From the NCBI GenBank assembly GCA_900548135.1, contig URJC01000120.1:1-7548 (forward strand): a DNA stretch of 7,548 nt, read 5' to 3'. A program made the position numbers and the translations under genes. Of this stretch, positions 5,923 to 7,548 are shown piece after piece; positions within the stretch are counted from its first letter, which is position 1; the number at the start of each line of letters is the position of its first letter. The stretch is from an uncultured Odoribacter sp. (GTDB taxonomy: Bacteria; Bacteroidota; Bacteroidia; Bacteroidales; Marinifilaceae). Under the pieces are notes generated by a model. That model was not told the origin of the DNA and made no database searches. It saw nothing but the letters and a program-made list of their open reading frames with translations.

Positions 5923-6092
5923 GAGTTAGTTGACAACATGAGAAATAAAGTGTATAAAATACTTTATCAGTTTCTTATTCATAACCCATTCCCATGCGTT
6001 TTTTTTAGTCTGTTCGTAGTCAGTTAAGTATTTTTTGACAACATCAAATATACCAAATATTATAATATATGATCCTTATATTTTTTTGTTAT
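5923..6092. other. AT-rich intergenic spacer without a gene
   Basis: No coding frame of note on either strand. The 10-mer TTGACAACAT occurs twice, 105 bp apart (5930-5939 and 6035-6044). Each begins a sigma70-like arrangement: TTGACA-17 bp-TATAAA (5930-5958) and TTGACA-17 bp-TATTAT (6035-6063). Bacteroidota sigma factors do not normally use such boxes, and in DNA this AT-rich the -10 parts are expected by chance. An imperfect dyad surrounds 5944-5967. Confidence 0.4.
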
Positions 6093-6163
6093 ATTTTCTG
6101 TAATTTGGGTAATTATAACAGTAATTTATCTACATAAACGAAATGATTTGCCGGTTATTTTTG
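6093..6163 (+). promoter_or_regulatory. AraC-type promoter module D reading towards the polyferredoxin gene
   Basis: Plus strand: distal half-site ATTTTCTGTAATTTGGG (6093-6109), 4 bp, proximal half-site TATAACAGTAATTTATC (6114-6130), 25 bp, and the perfect -7 box TATTTTTG (6156-6163). The half-sites are less like those of A-C outside the C(T/A)GTAATT core, but the 21-bp period and the 25-bp spacer are exact. Transcription would start near 6167. That leaves a leader of about 245 nt before ATG 6414, which includes a possible 41-codon ORF. Confidence 0.6.
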
Positions 6164-6185
6164 CAATATGGAAATAGGATAACTT

Positions 6186-6311
6186 GTGAGTAAACCATTG
6201 CTGGAATGGGTAAAGAGTCCGGGTTGTAAGAGTCCGGCGGTTCCTGTCAGAAGCGTTCCGAAAGTCCGTGAGAACATTGTGAAATGGTTGCAGGCACTGG
6301 GGTTTCAATAA
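6186..6311 (+). CDS. Possible 41-aa small ORF in the leader of the polyferredoxin gene
   Basis: A GTG-initiated frame of 41 codons ending at TAA 6309-6311. It begins about 20 nt after the predicted transcript start of module D, with a weak GGA (6177-6179) before it. The predicted peptide is basic and proline-containing, with an in-frame 15-nt repeat (AAGAGTCCGG at 6213-6222 and 6228-6237, giving KSPGC then KSPAV). It ends in an amphipathic-looking stretch, VRENIVKWLQALGFQ. I do not recognise it. It could be a real small protein, a leader peptide, or the tail of a decayed gene. The GC content rises here compared with the AT-rich DNA before it, which favours a coding or formerly coding origin. 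The remaining leader (6312-6413) has an AGGAGG at 6352-6357 but no suitably placed start codon after it. Confidence 0.3.
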   Translation: MSKPLLEWVKSPGCKSPAVPVRSVPKVRENIVKWLQALGFQ

Positions 6312-6413
6312 GTGATAAATAAAAATCCTGAAGATTGTACAGGTGAAACATAGGAGGTTGTAGCAAATCGCCTGGAATTCAGGTATGGTAAGACAAATCT
6401 AAATAAAGCGAAT

Positions 6414-7548
6414 ATGTTGCGTAAACTCAGAATATCAGTGGCTGTGATTTTTTTTGCCCTGATCACACTTTTATTTCTTGATTTCACAGGAACCATACAT
6501 GCCTGGTTTGGTTGGATGGCTAAAATCCAATTCTTGCCTGCTGTGCTGGCATTAAATGTTGGGGTTGTTCTGCTGTTGTTGATACTGACGCTGACGTTAG
6601 GAAGGGTATATTGTTCCGTGATCTGCCCGCTAGGCATTTTCCAGGATCTGGTTTCCCGGATCAGTGGCAGCCGGAAAAAGAAGAAATACCGTTTTACTTA
6701 TTCACCTGCCCTCACCGGATTGCGCTACGGGGTTTTGGCATTGTTTATTGTTGCTCTGGTGGCCGGGATTGGATCGTTGGTTGCTTTGTTGGCTCCTTAC
6801 AGTTCATACGGACGTATTGTTTCCAGTTTGTTTGTACCGATTTACCAGTGGGGAAACAACTTATTGGCTTATGGAGCAGAAAGAGTGAATAGTTATGCTT
6901 TTTACCGGACTGAAGTTTGGGTGAAAAGCGTACCTGTATTGGGGATTACAATGCTTACTTTTATAGTGATCAGCATTTTATCTTGGCGGAATGGGCGTAC
7001 TTATTGCAATACCATTTGTCCGGTTGGTACTGTATTGGGTTTATTGTCCCGTTATTCCCTGTTGCGCCCGGTGATCGACACAACGAAATGTAATCAATGC
7101 AGTTTGTGTTCACGTCAGTGTAAATCAGCCTGTATCGATTCTAAAACACATCAAATTGATTACAGCCGTTGTGTGGTTTGTATGGATTGTATTGATACCT
7201 GTAAACAGGGAGCTATTCGTTATTCCAGACGCAGTAAGGTGCAGGATGCTGTAATCGGCAGAAATGGTGAGAGTGGAAAAGGAAATGTCCCTGAACAGAT
7301 TGATGAGGCCCGCCGGAAGTTTCTTTCCATTTCGGCTTTGCTGGCTACTTCAACCCTTTTGAAAGCACAGGAAAAGAAAGTAGATGGTGGCTTGGCTGCA
7401 ATTGCCGACAAGCAGGTACCGGTAAGGGCAACCCGTTTGGTGCCTCCGGGAGCGCTCGGTATCCGTAATTTTGCGCAGCATTGTACGGCTTGTCAGCTGT
7501 GTGTATCGGTTTGCCCCAATCAGGTACTTCGTCCTTCTGCCGGATTAG
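6414..7548 (+). CDS. NapH/NapG-like 4Fe-4S polyferredoxin membrane protein (3' end missing)
   Basis: 378 codons are open from ATG 6414 to the right edge with no stop. The N-terminal half is a NapH/MauN-type membrane domain with hydrophobic helices at about 7-24, 41-63, 102-127 and 173-191. It has two CxxxCP motifs (YCSVICPLG at 66-74, YCNTICPVG at 197-205). Two ferredoxin clusters follow: CNQCSLCSRQC (226-236) and CVVCMDCIDTC (253-263). A Tat-like segment, ARRKFLSISALLATS (299-313), comes next. The region after it holds a third cluster, CTACQLCVSVCP (357-368). The order resembles a NapH-type protein fused to a NapG-type periplasmic ferredoxin that keeps its Tat-like signal as an internal helix. 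It probably passes electrons from quinol or cytoplasmic donors to a periplasmic reductase, partner unknown. ATG 6414 is the only ATG start; the frame is closed by TAG at 6351. It is likely controlled by module D. Confidence 0.88.
   Translation, partial: MLRKLRISVAVIFFALITLLFLDFTGTIHAWFGWMAKIQFLPAVLALNVGVVLLLLILTLTLGRVYCSVICPLGIFQDLVSRISGSRKKKKYRFTYSPALTGLRYGVLALFIVALVAGIGSLVALLAPYSSYGRIVSSLFVPIYQWGNNLLAYGAERVNSYAFYRTEVWVKSVPVLGITMLTFIVISILSWRNGRTYCNTICPVGTVLGLLSRYSLLRPVIDTTKCNQCSLCSRQCKSACIDSKTHQIDYSRCVVCMDCIDTCKQGAIRYSRRSKVQDAVIGRNGESGKGNVPEQIDEARRKFLSISALLATSTLLKAQEKKVDGGLAAIADKQVPVRATRLVPPGALGIRNFAQHCTACQLCVSVCPNQVLRPSAGL

Noticed and set aside
6126..6637. Minus-strand frames of 60 and 110 codons opposite the leader and start of the polyferredoxin gene
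   Set aside because: No recognisable motif; the longer one is antisense to clear membrane-protein codons.
1..7548. tRNA, rRNA, CRISPR array, insertion sequence or integrase
   Set aside because: No cloverleaf-like GC-rich segment, no regularly spaced repeat array, no transposase or recombinase motif and no terminal inverted repeats around a gene were seen on either strand.

Overview
The window looks like a chromosomal stretch of a Bacteroidota species, most likely order Bacteroidales. Reasons: AT-rich intergenic DNA, -7 promoter boxes of the TAnnTTTG type instead of E. coli-like -10 boxes, few strong Shine-Dalgarno sequences, a lipoprotein with an acidic patch after the lipobox cysteine, and gene families common in gut Bacteroidales. 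No rRNA, tRNA, transposase, integrase or CRISPR array is visible.

Layout from left to right. (1) The C-terminal third of an aldo/keto reductase with two Fe-S cysteine clusters runs in from the left edge. (2) A Crp/Fnr-type regulator (594-1130, +) is followed by a small four-helix membrane protein of the DUF4405 type (1212-1643, +) carrying a di-haem-like histidine pattern. A near-perfect bidirectional terminator (1647-1678) closes this block. (3) A convergent two-gene operon on the minus strand encodes an exported double-carboxymuconolactone-decarboxylase/alpha-beta-hydrolase fusion (2494-4185) and an exported flavodoxin lipoprotein (1781-2470). (4) Two divergent AraC-type genes follow: a sensor-domain-only, HTH-less one (4282-4791, -) and a full-length one (4951-5853, +). 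(5) A 560-base AT-rich intergenic region holds a perfect 42-base palindrome, a promoter module and a possible 41-codon ORF. (6) A NapH/NapG-like polyferredoxin membrane protein (from 6414, +) runs off the right edge.

The most striking signal is not a gene. A 71-base promoter module occurs four times with exact spacing: two similar 17-bp half-sites 21 bp apart, then exactly 25 bp, then a TAnnTTTG-type -7 box. It lies before the hydrolase/flavodoxin operon, before the truncated AraC gene, before the polyferredoxin region, and once (460-530) pointing antisense into the end of the aldo/keto reductase with no visible gene downstream. Tandem half-sites two helical turns apart suit an AraC-family activator, and the full-length AraC protein encoded here is the obvious candidate.

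Inferred picture: an AraC-controlled local regulon of redox and envelope functions (flavodoxin, CMD/hydrolase, polyferredoxin, perhaps the Fe-S aldo/keto reductase). Beside it sits a Crp/Fnr-controlled cytochrome-b-like protein with its own palindrome at an activator-type position. The inducing signal and the substrates cannot be read from the sequence.
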